Assembly: GCA_031288095.1 (NCBI GenBank)
Contig: JAITSB010000077.1
Coordinates: 1 to 33,643 of the forward strand
From: Candidatus Opitulatrix roisinitermitis
GTDB lineage: Bacteria; Actinomycetota; Actinomycetes; Actinomycetales; Bifidobacteriaceae
Direction: 5' to 3'
DNA length: 33,643 bases
Position numbers and translations under genes: made by a program. The notes beneath the pieces are model-generated. The model was not told the DNA's origin. It searched no databases and worked only from the letters and a program-made list of their open reading frames with translations. This document shows positions 25,328 to 33,643 of this stretch, one piece after another (the first letter of the stretch is position 1; every line of letters starts with the position of its first letter).

Positions 25328-25885
25328 TCACGATTTAATTATAAAGAAAATAATAGTGTCACCATAAGCTGACTGATAAACTCGCGAAAAATTGTTTAAT
25401 TCTAAAAAATTATTTAAAACATTAGAATAGGCTTCCTGACTCTGTAATCTGGCCTCCAAAATTATTAATTTAGTTTCTGTCAAATTTTGCAATACAGCAA
25501 TTAATTCATTAGGGGGTGTATTATAAGGCGGGTCTAAAAAAACAACCGCCTTTGACGATTTTTCATTATTTATTTTTATTTTTTTGGCATTTTTAGAATA
25601 AATAACTGCTTCAGAAATTTCATTAGAATCTATAAATTGCCGCAAGCGTCTAACTGTTTGTCTATTTTGATCATTTAAATAAATTTTTTGACAGCCTCTA
25701 GAAAGTGCTTCAAAAGCCAAAGCGCCTGTGCCAGCATACAAATCATAAACCACACACTGACTAATGTCTAAATAGTTTTCTAATTTGGAAAAAATTGCTT
25801 GCAAAACTTTATTAGTTGTCGGCCTGGTGTTTGAACACGGACGAGGCAAAACTAATCCTTTATATTTTCCCGAAATTATTTTCAT
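25328..25885 (-). CDS. rsmD: 16S rRNA (guanine966-N2)-methyltransferase RsmD
   Basis: MKIISGKYKGLVLPRP, VYDLYAGTGALAFEALSRG, VFLDPPYNTPP. Confidence 0.95.
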   Translation of the reverse strand: MKIISGKYKGLVLPRPCSNTRPTTNKVLQAIFSKLENYLDISQCVVYDLYAGTGALAFEALSRGCQKIYLNDQNRQTVRRLRQFIDSNEISEAVIYSKNAKKIKINNEKSSKAVVFLDPPYNTPPNELIAVLQNLTETKLIILEARLQSQEAYSNVLNNFLELNNFSRVYQSAYGDTIIFFIIKS

Positions 25886-25978
25886 AATTTTGCTACTCTA
25901 TAATTTGCACACTTTTGCACTATTACACACACTTTTGCATTCATATTCCTAATTCAATATTTAATATTCCTTTAATAT

Positions 25979-26842
25979 TTAATATTCCACAGCGTGTAAA
26001 AAAAGACCTTTTGCCGGCGCCGGACCTAAAGAAGCTTTTCTTTTTTTAGCCAGCAAAGATTCTAAAAGCCAATGCGGCTGACGTTAGCCTTTTCCAATTA
26101 GTAAACAAGCACCGACTAAACATCTAACCATATTATGAGCAAAAGCATTGGCTTTTATAGTCGCCTCTATAAGAGATGTTTTTTTATTGTATTCAAATTG
26201 AAAAAAATGCAAATCTCTAATAGTGGTTTGTTTTAAACGGGGCTTAATAAAAGAAATAAAATCATGCTGACCAATAAGCGGCTGAACAGATTCATTCATA
26301 AAATCTATTTTTAGCTCCTCGTTCACCCAAAGACAATACCGCGAATACATAGCTTGACGTTCAGCAATATTATTAGAAATATAGTATTTATAAGTCCTTG
26401 AAATTGCTGATTTTCTGGCGTCAAAATTAAAATCCACCAGACTAATTTTTTTTATAACTATATCATCTGGCAATAAACAATTTAGTTTATATCTAAGTAT
26501 AAAAAGCAAAGACATTTGCTGATTATTCTGGACTTTTCTATCATTCTCAACAAAATTGTTGTCAGCAAAATAATTCTCAGAAAAACTGCGTCCAACAATT
26601 TTTCTAATATTTTGAACATCTAAATCTAAATGAATCACTTGTTCAAAAGCATGCACACCTGTGTCAGTCCTGCCAGCACAAAATATTTTAATATAACTGC
26701 CAGCAATTTTTGCTAAAACATCTTCAATAGTTTGTTGAATAGTAGGCAAATTCTGCGAAATTTGTGATTCCCAACCGTGATAAGCCCCTCCGTCATAAGA
26801 TAAGTCAGCTCTTAGGCGTATTTTAGCTGCTATATCTTTAAT
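25979..26842 (-). pseudogene. truA: tRNA pseudouridine synthase TruA with in-frame TAA at 26084-26086 and no canonical start codon (pseudogene or recoded gene)
   Basis: In-frame translation IKDIAAKIRLRADLSYDGGAYHGWESQ...FCAGRTDTGVHAFEQVIHLD...NMVRCLVGACLLIGKG-stop-RQPHWLLESLLAKKRKASLGPAPAKGLFLHAVEY-stop. Confidence 0.85.
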
Positions 26843-26882
26843 TTCAGCCTTTTTGAGAATTTTCAGCCTTTTTGAGAATTTT
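26842..26882. repeat. 19-bp tandem duplication at the rplQ/truA junction
   Basis: cagcctttttgagaatttt at 26845-26863 and 26864-26882. Confidence 0.95.
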
Positions 26883-27522
26883 TGCGATGAATAATTGGCT
26901 TAGCTTTTTTCTTTGTGTCAGTTTTTATGCGTTTTTTATTTTCTGAATCTTTTTTTGTGAAAGGAATAAATTTATTTGCGCTAGCGTCTTTAGCCTGGCT
27001 GCCGGAGTCGCTAACCGCTTTGTCATTAGAGGCTTTGGCATTAACGGCTTTGTCATTAAAGGTTTTGTCATTAGAGGCTTTGTCATTAGAAGCATTAGCA
27101 GCTTGACCATCAGCAGCCTGATTATCCGGAGCCTGATTGTCTAAAGCTGCTTCTTTAACTTTTTTAGTTTTATCAACCAATTCAATAATAGCCATTGGCG
27201 CATTGTCGCCTTTGCGAGGCATAGTTTTTATAATCCGAGTATAACCGCCTTTTCTATCAACAAATAAAGGCGCTAATTCAGTGAAAAGAATATGAACAAC
27301 TGATTTATCTTTAATATGGCGCAAAACGCGGCGTCTAGCTGCTAAATCTCCTCTTTTAGCAAAGGTTATAAGTCTTTCAGAATAAGGTCTAAGACGTTTA
27401 GCTTTAGCTAATGTGGTAGTTATTTGCTGTTCGGTGAATAAGGCCGTAGCTAAATTAGACAAAATTAATCTTTCATGCGCTGGTGAGCCTCCTAAACGAG
27501 GGCCTCTAGCTGGCTTAGGCAT
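26863..27522 (-). CDS. rplQ: 50S ribosomal protein bL17 with repeat-containing C-terminal extension
   Basis: [64 protein letters not shown]. Confidence 0.97.
   Translation of the reverse strand: MPKPARGPRLGGSPAHERLILSNLATALFTEQQITTTLAKAKRLRPYSERLITFAKRGDLAARRRVLRHIKDKSVVHILFTELAPLFVDRKGGYTRIIKTMPRKGDNAPMAIIELVDKTKKVKEAALDNQAPDNQAADGQAANASNDKASNDKTFNDKAVNAKASNDKAVSDSGSQAKDASANKFIPFTKKDSENKKRIKTDTKKKAKPIIHRKNSQKG
27010..27102. repeat. Degenerate 15-bp tandem repeats encoding [29 protein letters not shown] in bL17
   Basis: Repeated ggctttgtcattaga-type units. Confidence 0.9.
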
Positions 27523-27557
27523 TTAAAATCTCCTTAATTTCTAACTTTATATTATAA

Positions 27558-28499
27558 TTAATCTCTAAGTGATAATCCAGCAGACTGCAAAATAGCTTCT
27601 AATTCGTCAACTGATTTTTCACCAAAATTTCTTATTTGAGAAATTTCCTTTTTGCTTTTAGAAACTAATTCGGCCACTGTGTTAATACCTGTTCTAGTGA
27701 GGGCATTAACAGTTCTTTGAGATAAATCTAATGAACGTATACTGGTGGAATCACTTTCATTTAATTCCTGAACGTCGCCGTTTTCCTCTATATTATCTAT
27801 TTCTATACCTTCTGAATCAGGCGATATATCTTTAACTAAACCAAACAATTCCACAAGTGTCGAGCCGGCTGATGCTATTGCGTCAGCTGGTGAAATAGAA
27901 TTTTTAGTTTCCACATCAACTATTAACTTATCAAAATCTGTCCTTTGTTCAACACGGGTGGCCTCAACTGAATATCTAACTTTTAAAACTGGCGAATAAA
28001 TTGAATCCACCGGAATTCTGCCCGCTTCTTCGTCGCCTTTTTTATTCAAAATTGAACTAACATAGCCGCGACCTCTTTCAACAATTAGGGAAGCTGAAAT
28101 GCTAGCACCTTTGTCAAGAGTGGCAATATATAAATCTTTATTATGAACATCTATGCCTGTGGGAGTTTTTATATCTTTGGCTGACAATTTACCAGGCCCG
28201 GATTTTTTTAGAGTTATTTCAACAGGCTCATCAAAAGTGGAAGAAACGACCAAATTTTTTAAATTCAAAATAATTTCCACGACATCTTCTTTAACGCCTT
28301 TGATAGTTGAAAATTCGTGAGTCACACCAGCAAATTTAACCGAAGTTATAGCTGCTCCGGGGATTGAAGATAACAAAGTTCTTCTAAGCGAGTTTCCTAA
28401 AGTATAACCAAAACCTGGTTCTAGGGGCGTAAAATAGAATTTAGATCTGTTATCAGCCACCTTTTCCTCTTTTATAGTCGGTTTTTGAGCAATTAACAT
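27558..28499 (-). CDS. rpoA: DNA-directed RNA polymerase subunit alpha
   Basis: [37 protein letters not shown]-terminal [22 protein letters not shown]. Confidence 0.98.
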   Translation of the reverse strand: MLIAQKPTIKEEKVADNRSKFYFTPLEPGFGYTLGNSLRRTLLSSIPGAAITSVKFAGVTHEFSTIKGVKEDVVEIILNLKNLVVSSTFDEPVEITLKKSGPGKLSAKDIKTPTGIDVHNKDLYIATLDKGASISASLIVERGRGYVSSILNKKGDEEAGRIPVDSIYSPVLKVRYSVEATRVEQRTDFDKLIVDVETKNSISPADAIASAGSTLVELFGLVKDISPDSEGIEIDNIEENGDVQELNESDSTSIRSLDLSQRTVNALTRTGINTVAELVSKSKKEISQIRNFGEKSVDELEAILQSAGLSLRD

Positions 28500-28526
28500 A
28501 ATTTACCTTTCTTGTTATTATTTATT

Positions 28527-28910
28527 TTATAATCTTCTTCTTTTAGGCGGACGACACCCATTATGAGCTTGTGGCGTTACATCTCTTATAAAACCTACTT
28601 CTAAACCTGCTGAAGATAATGAACGAATAGCTGTTTCACGGCCAGATCCAGGACCTTTCACGAAAACATCAACTTTTTTCACACCGTGTTCTTGAGCTTT
28701 TTTGGCAGCCTCTTGACTAGCCATTCCTGCAGCATAAGGAGTGGATTTTCTTGAACCTTTAAATCCTATATTTCCGGCTGATGCCCAAGCTAAAACTTTG
28801 CCTTGTAAATCAGTGATAGTCACAATGGTGTTATTAAATGTTGACTTAATATGAGCCTGCGCTAGTGGCACATTCTTTTTTACTTTCTTTTTACCTCTTG
28901 GTGCTGCCAT
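28527..28910 (-). CDS. rpsK: 30S ribosomal protein uS11
   Basis: [43 protein letters not shown]. Confidence 0.98.
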   Translation of the reverse strand: MAAPRGKKKVKKNVPLAQAHIKSTFNNTIVTITDLQGKVLAWASAGNIGFKGSRKSTPYAAGMASQEAAKKAQEHGVKKVDVFVKGPGSGRETAIRSLSSAGLEVGFIRDVTPQAHNGCRPPKRRRL

Positions 28911-28931
28911 AATCTGCTATCTTGCTTTCTC

Positions 28932-29309
28932 CTATTTTTCTACTTTCTTTTTGCCAGCCACTGTTTTTCTAGGACCTTTCCAAGTTCTGGCATTAGTTTT
29001 AGTCTTTTGACCGCGAACCGGAAGACCGCGTCTATGTCTTAAGCCTTGATATGAACCGATTTCAATTTTGCGTCTAATATTAGACTTTACATCACGGCGT
29101 AAATCTCCTTCTAATTTATAATTTTCTTCTAAATAATCGCGCAATTTTATTAAATTATCTTCTGTTAAATCTTTAACTCTAATATCTGGATTAACACCTG
29201 TGGCTTTAAGAGCTTGTCTACTATGCGAAATTCCAACGCCAAAAATATAAGTCAAAGCTGCTTCCACTCTTTTTTCTTTTGGCAAATCTACTCCTACTAA
29301 ACGAGCCAT
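28932..29309 (-). CDS. rpsM: 30S ribosomal protein uS13
   Basis: [55 protein letters not shown]. Confidence 0.98.
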   Translation of the reverse strand: MARLVGVDLPKEKRVEAALTYIFGVGISHSRQALKATGVNPDIRVKDLTEDNLIKLRDYLEENYKLEGDLRRDVKSNIRRKIEIGSYQGLRHRRGLPVRGQKTKTNARTWKGPRKTVAGKKKVEK

Positions 29310-29323
29310 ATATCCCTTCCTAT

Positions 29324-29437
29324 TTATCCTTGTCTTTGTTTATGGCGCGGATTTGTGCAAATTATTCTAACACGCGAATTTCTGCGAATCACTTTACAAT
29401 GTTCACATATTTTCTTAACGCTAGGTTTTACTTTCAC
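29324..29437 (-). CDS. rpmJ: 50S ribosomal protein bL36 (GTG start)
   Basis: Hand translation (M)[36 protein letters not shown]-stop, between rpsM and infA; absent from ORF track. Confidence 0.96.
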   Translation of the reverse strand: MKVKPSVKKICEHCKVIRRNSRVRIICTNPRHKQRQG

Positions 29438-29486
29438 AAAACACTCCTTATAAATTTATCATTCAAATAAAAATAATTTACAAATA

Positions 29487-29705
29487 CTATTTATATCTAT
29501 ACACTATTCGGCCTTTTTCCAAATCATAAGGCGTCATTTCCACAATCACCTTATCACCTGGTATTATTCGTATATAGTGCTGCCTCATTTTGCCAGAAAT
29601 ATGAGCAACAATTATATGATCATTCTCCAATTTCACTTTAAACATAACATTTGGCATAGCCTCCAAAACTTCACCCTCTACCTCAATTACGCCCGCTTTC
29701 GCCAT
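29487..29705 (-). CDS. infA: Translation initiation factor IF-1
   Basis: [48 protein letters not shown]. Confidence 0.98.
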   Translation of the reverse strand: MAKAGVIEVEGEVLEAMPNVMFKVKLENDHIIVAHISGKMRQHYIRIIPGDKVIVEMTPYDLEKGRIVYRYK

Positions 29706-29816
29706 AAATTTAAATACCCCTACTCTTGGATTTTTCTAAAACTCGTTAATTTCTGACACTAAAAATAGTTTACAGGACAATTAGCAAAAAAACAAAATTT
29801 TTCAAAAAACAAAAAA

Positions 29817-30503
29817 TCAGTTTCTAGCAAGCAGTTTTTTTGCAATAAAATTAGCAAACTGCTGAATAAACTGAACTATTACTAAAATAATTGCCACCGA
29901 AATCCAGGTTATTAAAGGATTGAATTTATTATAACCATATTGAATAGCAAAATCTCCTAATCCGCCGCCGCCAATTGTTCCCGCCATGGCCGACATATCC
30001 ATAATGCCTATAAAAATGAAGGCATAACCTAAAACTAGCGGCGGCAGGACTTCAGGAATCACAACTTCAAAAAGAGTTTTTAGGCGTGAAGCTCCCATCG
30101 CAAAAGAGGCTTCAATAACTCCATAATCCACATTTATTAAAGATTGTTCAACAATTCTAGATGTGGCCATAGTGCAAAAAATAACCATAGGAAAAATAGC
30201 AGCATTTGTTCCAAGCGAAGTTCCCACTATTGCTATTGTGGCTGGCTGAACAGCTGACAAAAAGATAATAAAAGGTATAGGTCTAATTAAATTGACAATA
30301 AATTCTAAAATTTTATAAACCACAGGCTGAGAAAAAAGCGAACCTTTGCGAGTGGACCATAAAACACAGCCTAAAAACATGCCACACAAACCGCCTAGAC
30401 CTAAAGTTATAGAAACCATATATAATGTTTCACTAATGGCTTTAAAAAGCGCCGGGGTTATAATATCCCAATTAGTTTTTGCTTGCCAAAATATATTAAA
30501 CAT
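29817..30503 (-). CDS. metI: Methionine-type ABC transporter permease MetI
   Basis: EASFAMGASRLKTLFEVVIPEVLPPLVLGY (EAA motif), GTIGGGGLGDFAIQYGY; overlaps metN. Confidence 0.93.
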   Translation of the reverse strand: MFNIFWQAKTNWDIITPALFKAISETLYMVSITLGLGGLCGMFLGCVLWSTRKGSLFSQPVVYKILEFIVNLIRPIPFIIFLSAVQPATIAIVGTSLGTNAAIFPMVIFCTMATSRIVEQSLINVDYGVIEASFAMGASRLKTLFEVVIPEVLPPLVLGYAFIFIGIMDMSAMAGTIGGGGLGDFAIQYGYNKFNPLITWISVAIILVIVQFIQQFANFIAKKLLARN

Positions 30504-31296
30504 CTATTGTTTTTGTCCCTTCCAAAATTCTAAAAGTGGAAACCAATGATTTTGCCGCCTGGCTTTTAGGATCAGAAAAAATCTTTTTAAAAGTTTCTAT
30601 TTCTTGAATTTGCCCTTCACTCATAACAGCCACTCTTTGACATATTAAACGAACAATGCTAATTGTGTGAGTTATTAAAATAATTGTTAATCCAAGTTCA
30701 CGATTTATTTTTTTTAGCAATCTTAAAATTTCTACAGTGGTCTCTGGGTCCAAAGCGCTGGTGGCTTCATCCGCTAAAAGAACTTTGGGGTTAAGGGCTA
30801 ACGCTCTAGCTATTCCCACACGCTGCTTTTGCCCGCCGGACAAAGAGTTAGGATGAAAATTTGCATATTTTTCTAATCCAACATATTCTAATAATTTGCT
30901 GACTACTAGCCTCCTGTTGTCAGGCGACATCTTGACTCCATTAACTGAAATTTTCAAAGGATATTCAACATTTTTATAAACAGTTTTAGAATTAAATAAA
31001 TTAAAATGCTGAAATATAAATCCTATATTGCGGCGAACATTTTTCAGTCCTTTATAATTTAAATTTGTTATATTATGACCATCAACTAGAATTTTGCCTG
31101 AATCGGCTTTTTCCAAACCGTTAATTAACCTTATAAGAGTGGATTTGCCGGCGCCTGAACGCCCAACAATTCCGAAAATTTCGCCTTGCTTAACTGAAAA
31201 TGTGGCGTTTTTGACAGCTAAATGTTTGCTGTTTTTTGTTTTGAATTCTTTATTAACATTTTTGAATTCAACAATGTTATTCTTGGGCTTTTTCAT
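30496..31296 (-). CDS. metN: Methionine-type ABC transporter ATPase MetN; likely start at the internal ATG 31296 rather than 31371
   Basis: MKKPKNNIVEFKNVNKEFKTK, GIVGRSGAGKSTLIRLINGLE, LSGGQKQRVGIARALALNPKVLLADEATSALD; no C-terminal NIL domain. Confidence 0.93.
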   Translation of the reverse strand: MKKPKNNIVEFKNVNKEFKTKNSKHLAVKNATFSVKQGEIFGIVGRSGAGKSTLIRLINGLEKADSGKILVDGHNITNLNYKGLKNVRRNIGFIFQHFNLFNSKTVYKNVEYPLKISVNGVKMSPDNRRLVVSKLLEYVGLEKYANFHPNSLSGGQKQRVGIARALALNPKVLLADEATSALDPETTVEILRLLKKINRELGLTIILITHTISIVRLICQRVAVMSEGQIQEIETFKKIFSDPKSQAAKSLVSTFRILEGTKTIDV

Positions 31297-32191
31297 CTTG
31301 GAGCGTTGCCAAAATAGACTGAAGTTTTTCGGCAGTATAATCTTTTGCCACAATTTGGGCGGTTCCTGCACTATTTTCCAAAATAGCGTTTAAAAAGGGA
31401 GAAGAATTATTAGCCCAATTTACCACTTTATTGACCAAGGGATCATTGGCATAAAGCTTTTTCACAGCCCAAACATTTATAAATCTTTGAGCAAATTCGT
31501 CGTCAGCTTTTTCTTTTAAGATAGCATCCTTAGGCTCTAAATTCGCATCTTTTATATAATCATTATTTATAACAGCGGCGCTAACCGATTTATCAGACAA
31601 AGAATGAGCAGCCTGATTTGCTTGAACTGACCTGACTTTAACTTTTGAACTTTCTAAAATATTATTAGGCGTCAAAATAGATTTACCACTATTACTCACT
31701 TTCACCAAGCCGGCAGCCACCAAAAGATGAATAGCTCTTGACTGATTTGTGTCATCGTTTGGAATGACCACAGTCGCACCCTCTTTTATATCATCCAAAG
31801 ATTGAATTGAGGCTGCTTTATTAGGATATAAACCGATTGGAAAAATAGCTGTGGCGCCAAGAGGTATCAAATTATCACCAGTTTCATAATTATAACTGGC
31901 TAAATAGTCTAAATGCTGAAATTCGTTCATATCTAATTCTTGTCGAGATAAAGCGGGGTTTTCCGAAGTATAATCAGAAAAATTAATTATCTGAACTGCT
32001 AAGCCTTCTTGCAAAAGCCCGTCTTGGAGAATTTTCCATTGCGAATCAGTCGATTTAACAACCCCAATTTTAATTGGGTTATTTAAGTCGCCGCGCGGAA
32101 TAGGATTGTCAGAACAGCCTGTTAAACTAGCCGCTGAGACTAACGCCAAAGCTAAAATGACTGACAAAAAACCTTTTTTGAACATTTGCAT
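31277..32191 (-). CDS. metQ: Methionine-type ABC transporter substrate-binding lipoprotein MetQ/NlpA family
   Basis: Lipobox SLTGC, IKIGVVKSTDSQWKILQDGLLQEG, ELDMNEFQHLDYLASYN, IPLGATAIFPIGLYPNK, VIPNDDTNQSRAIHLL. Confidence 0.92.
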   Translation of the reverse strand: MQMFKKGFLSVILALALVSAASLTGCSDNPIPRGDLNNPIKIGVVKSTDSQWKILQDGLLQEGLAVQIINFSDYTSENPALSRQELDMNEFQHLDYLASYNYETGDNLIPLGATAIFPIGLYPNKAASIQSLDDIKEGATVVIPNDDTNQSRAIHLLVAAGLVKVSNSGKSILTPNNILESSKVKVRSVQANQAAHSLSDKSVSAAVINNDYIKDANLEPKDAILKEKADDEFAQRFINVWAVKKLYANDPLVNKVVNWANNSSPFLNAILENSAGTAQIVAKDYTAEKLQSILATLQDEKAQE

Positions 32192-32257
32192 ATTACTAGA
32201 TTAACAAATAAATTCTTTCAGCCAAATATTTTCACAACTTTTTAGCGCTGCAATTTT

Positions 32258-33295
32258 TTAGTTTCCTATATAGTAAATGGCTTTATCGGGCGCTGTTTGA
32301 CCAATTAATTTTGGCTGATTTTTCTCCACCCAAGCATAAAAAGCAGTTAATTTTATTTGAGCATCCTGACCGTCAGAAAAAGCAATATTTATATCTTGGG
32401 CGGCTTCATTTACAACATCTTTGCCATAAACAGCATAACGCTCCATAGACGACTGAAAAGACTGAGGGTTAGATTTGAATTTTTGAATTGAGTCTTTATG
32501 ATCTTGCAAAAACTGTTTAACACTGCCAGGATATTCGTTTATGAAATTTTGGCTAGCGATTGTGACACCTGTTATAATATTCACACCAGTGAATTGAGAA
32601 AATTCTTGACCAATATTTATAAGTTTTGCAGCCTGCCCCAACTGTTTTACAGCGCTGGCAGCATATGGTTCAGGCAAAAGAGCTGTGATTTTGCGGTTTG
32701 CCAACTGTTTTTGAATACAAGTGGCCGGAGATGATTGCCAGTCAATTTTTTCTAAAACACTTTTCACTTTAAAAGTCTCTGTTAAATAATTTAAAACCAT
32801 ATTAGGAATAGAGCCTTTGCCGCTAACACAAATTTGAGTCTGAGAAATATTTTGCCAAGTTTGGACATCATTTTCGCCTTTTATTTTATCATCTCCCACA
32901 ATATATAAAGGCGAAAATGTGTTTATATCTAAAATTTGCAAATTTTTCGCCTTATTATACAGCGCAGCTGCTGTGTTAGAAGGCACTGTGGCAATATCTA
33001 TATCGCCCCGCGAAAAATTTGCTAAAAGCACATCTTGGCTGCCGTCAACTGTTAACAAATATTTATCATTTTGAACTAAATCCAAAAGACCTAAAGCGGT
33101 GGGTCCATTTAAAGCAGATAGTCTTATTTTGTCTGATTTTTTAGATTCTTCATGACTTGTGCATGAACTCAACAAAAAGCTGCTCAAAAACAAAGCAAAA
33201 ACCAAAGACCAAACTAAAATTAAACGGCGCGAAACTAAACTCCTCGAAACTAAACTCCTCGAAATTAAACTTCTATATAATATACTTCTAGGCAT
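32258..33295 (-). CDS. ABC transporter substrate-binding lipoprotein, NMT1/SsuA-like
   Basis: Lipobox LLSSC, IRLSALNGPTALGLLDLVQND, NFSRGDIDIATVPSNTAAALYNK, LLPEPYAASAVKQLG. Confidence 0.85.
   Translation of the reverse strand: MPRSILYRSLISRSLVSRSLVSRRLILVWSLVFALFLSSFLLSSCTSHEESKKSDKIRLSALNGPTALGLLDLVQNDKYLLTVDGSQDVLLANFSRGDIDIATVPSNTAAALYNKAKNLQILDINTFSPLYIVGDDKIKGENDVQTWQNISQTQICVSGKGSIPNMVLNYLTETFKVKSVLEKIDWQSSPATCIQKQLANRKITALLPEPYAASAVKQLGQAAKLINIGQEFSQFTGVNIITGVTIASQNFINEYPGSVKQFLQDHKDSIQKFKSNPQSFQSSMERYAVYGKDVVNEAAQDINIAFSDGQDAQIKLTAFYAWVEKNQPKLIGQTAPDKAIYYIGN
33230..33274. repeat. Three 15-bp tandem units in the signal-peptide N-region
   Basis: cgaaactaaactcct / cgaaactaaactcct / cgaaattaaacttct. 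Confidence 0.95.
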
Positions 33296-33331
33296 ATTTT
33301 CAGTCTAGCACAAAGGCGCAAACTAAAATAA

Positions 33332-33372
33332 AAGCAATTATAAAAGCAATTATTGAAGCAATTATTGAAGGA
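33332..33372. repeat. 12-bp tandem repeats (aagcaattattg) downstream of the partial SLH gene
   Basis: aagcaattataa / aagcaattattg / aagcaattattg / aagg..., with more diverged copies up to the stop codon. Confidence 0.85.
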
Positions 33373-33406
33373 AATTATTGAGTCATTCGAAATTATTGAA
33401 GAGCAA

Positions 33407-33643
33407 TTATTCCATGCCAGGCAGCGCCACGCCTAAGCCATTGGCTAAACGGCGCACAAACAAAGCCATCTGACCGCGGGTCACATTATTGCCCGGAATA
33501 TAGACTTTGTCGCCTGCTTGGGTACAAGCTTTATCTGGTTTGCCTTTAGCTGTGCAAGTGTAGCCTTCTGTTATATTATTTTTAATTAACCAAGCAATTG
33601 GCTCTCTTTGGTCATTGCCAACAAATTTAGATTGATCTTTAAA
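33407..33643 (-). CDS. SLH-domain surface protein, C-terminal fragment (5' part outside window)
   Basis: FKDQSKFVGNDQREPIAWLIKNNITEGYTCTAKGKPDKACTQAGDKVYIPGNNVTRGQMALFVRRLANGLGVALPGME-stop. Confidence 0.88.
   Translation of the reverse strand, partial: FKDQSKFVGNDQREPIAWLIKNNITEGYTCTAKGKPDKACTQAGDKVYIPGNNVTRGQMALFVRRLANGLGVALPGME

Noticed and set aside
26084-26086. Interpretation of the truA stop as selenocysteine or pyrrolysine insertion
   Set aside because: The codon is TAA, not TGA or TAG.
25979-26842. Genome-wide reassignment of TAA to sense
   Set aside because: TAA terminates many intact genes here (e.g. phoH, SAF, SGNH, rpoA, rpsK) at expected ends, so wholesale reassignment is not supported.
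28499-28527. Missing rpsD between rpsK and rpoA as a gene loss
   Set aside because: Several bacteria encode rpsD elsewhere; absence from this position is not unusual.
31297-31371. Extended MetN N-terminus MQEPPKLWQKIILPKNFSLFWQRSK from the ORF track
   Set aside because: It overlaps metQ coding sequence; the ATG at 31296 gives a normal MetN start.

Overview
AT-rich bacterial window; the gene set suggests a low-GC, actinobacterium-like genome (inference only). About 30 genes on both strands: partial hflX, phoH core, a large FN3/SLH/BspA-like surface protein, four large paralogous YfhO-like membrane glycosyltransferases in two clusters (one with a GtrB/CsbB-type UndP-sugar synthase), ychF, a SAF-domain protein, rsmI, an SGNH hydrolase, a GlgE-type maltosyltransferase, pnuC-nadR, trmD-rimM-KH-rpsP-rsmD, truA-rplQ-rpoA-rpsK-rpsM-rpmJ-infA, a metNIQ locus with an extra substrate-binding lipoprotein, and a partial second SLH protein at the right edge. 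Observations most worth a second look: (1) many gene 3' ends are followed by short degenerate tandem copies of the last codons plus the stop codon, often in phase, giving runs of in-frame backup stops; (2) truA has an in-frame TAA (26084-26086, followed by C) after which the conserved TruA C-terminus continues in the same frame to GLFLHAVEY-stop; (3) truA and rimM have no ATG/GTG/TTG ahead of their conserved N-termini, with ATT and CTG the best candidates; (4) the four-paralog YfhO locus shows mosaic 3' ends; (5) NadR has lost the HxGH-type nucleotidyltransferase motif but keeps its kinase P-loop. A speculative link between 1-3 is relaxed or leaky translation initiation and termination; genome decay with replication slippage is the simpler alternative. 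All calls come from reading the sequence and supplied ORFs; no searches were run.
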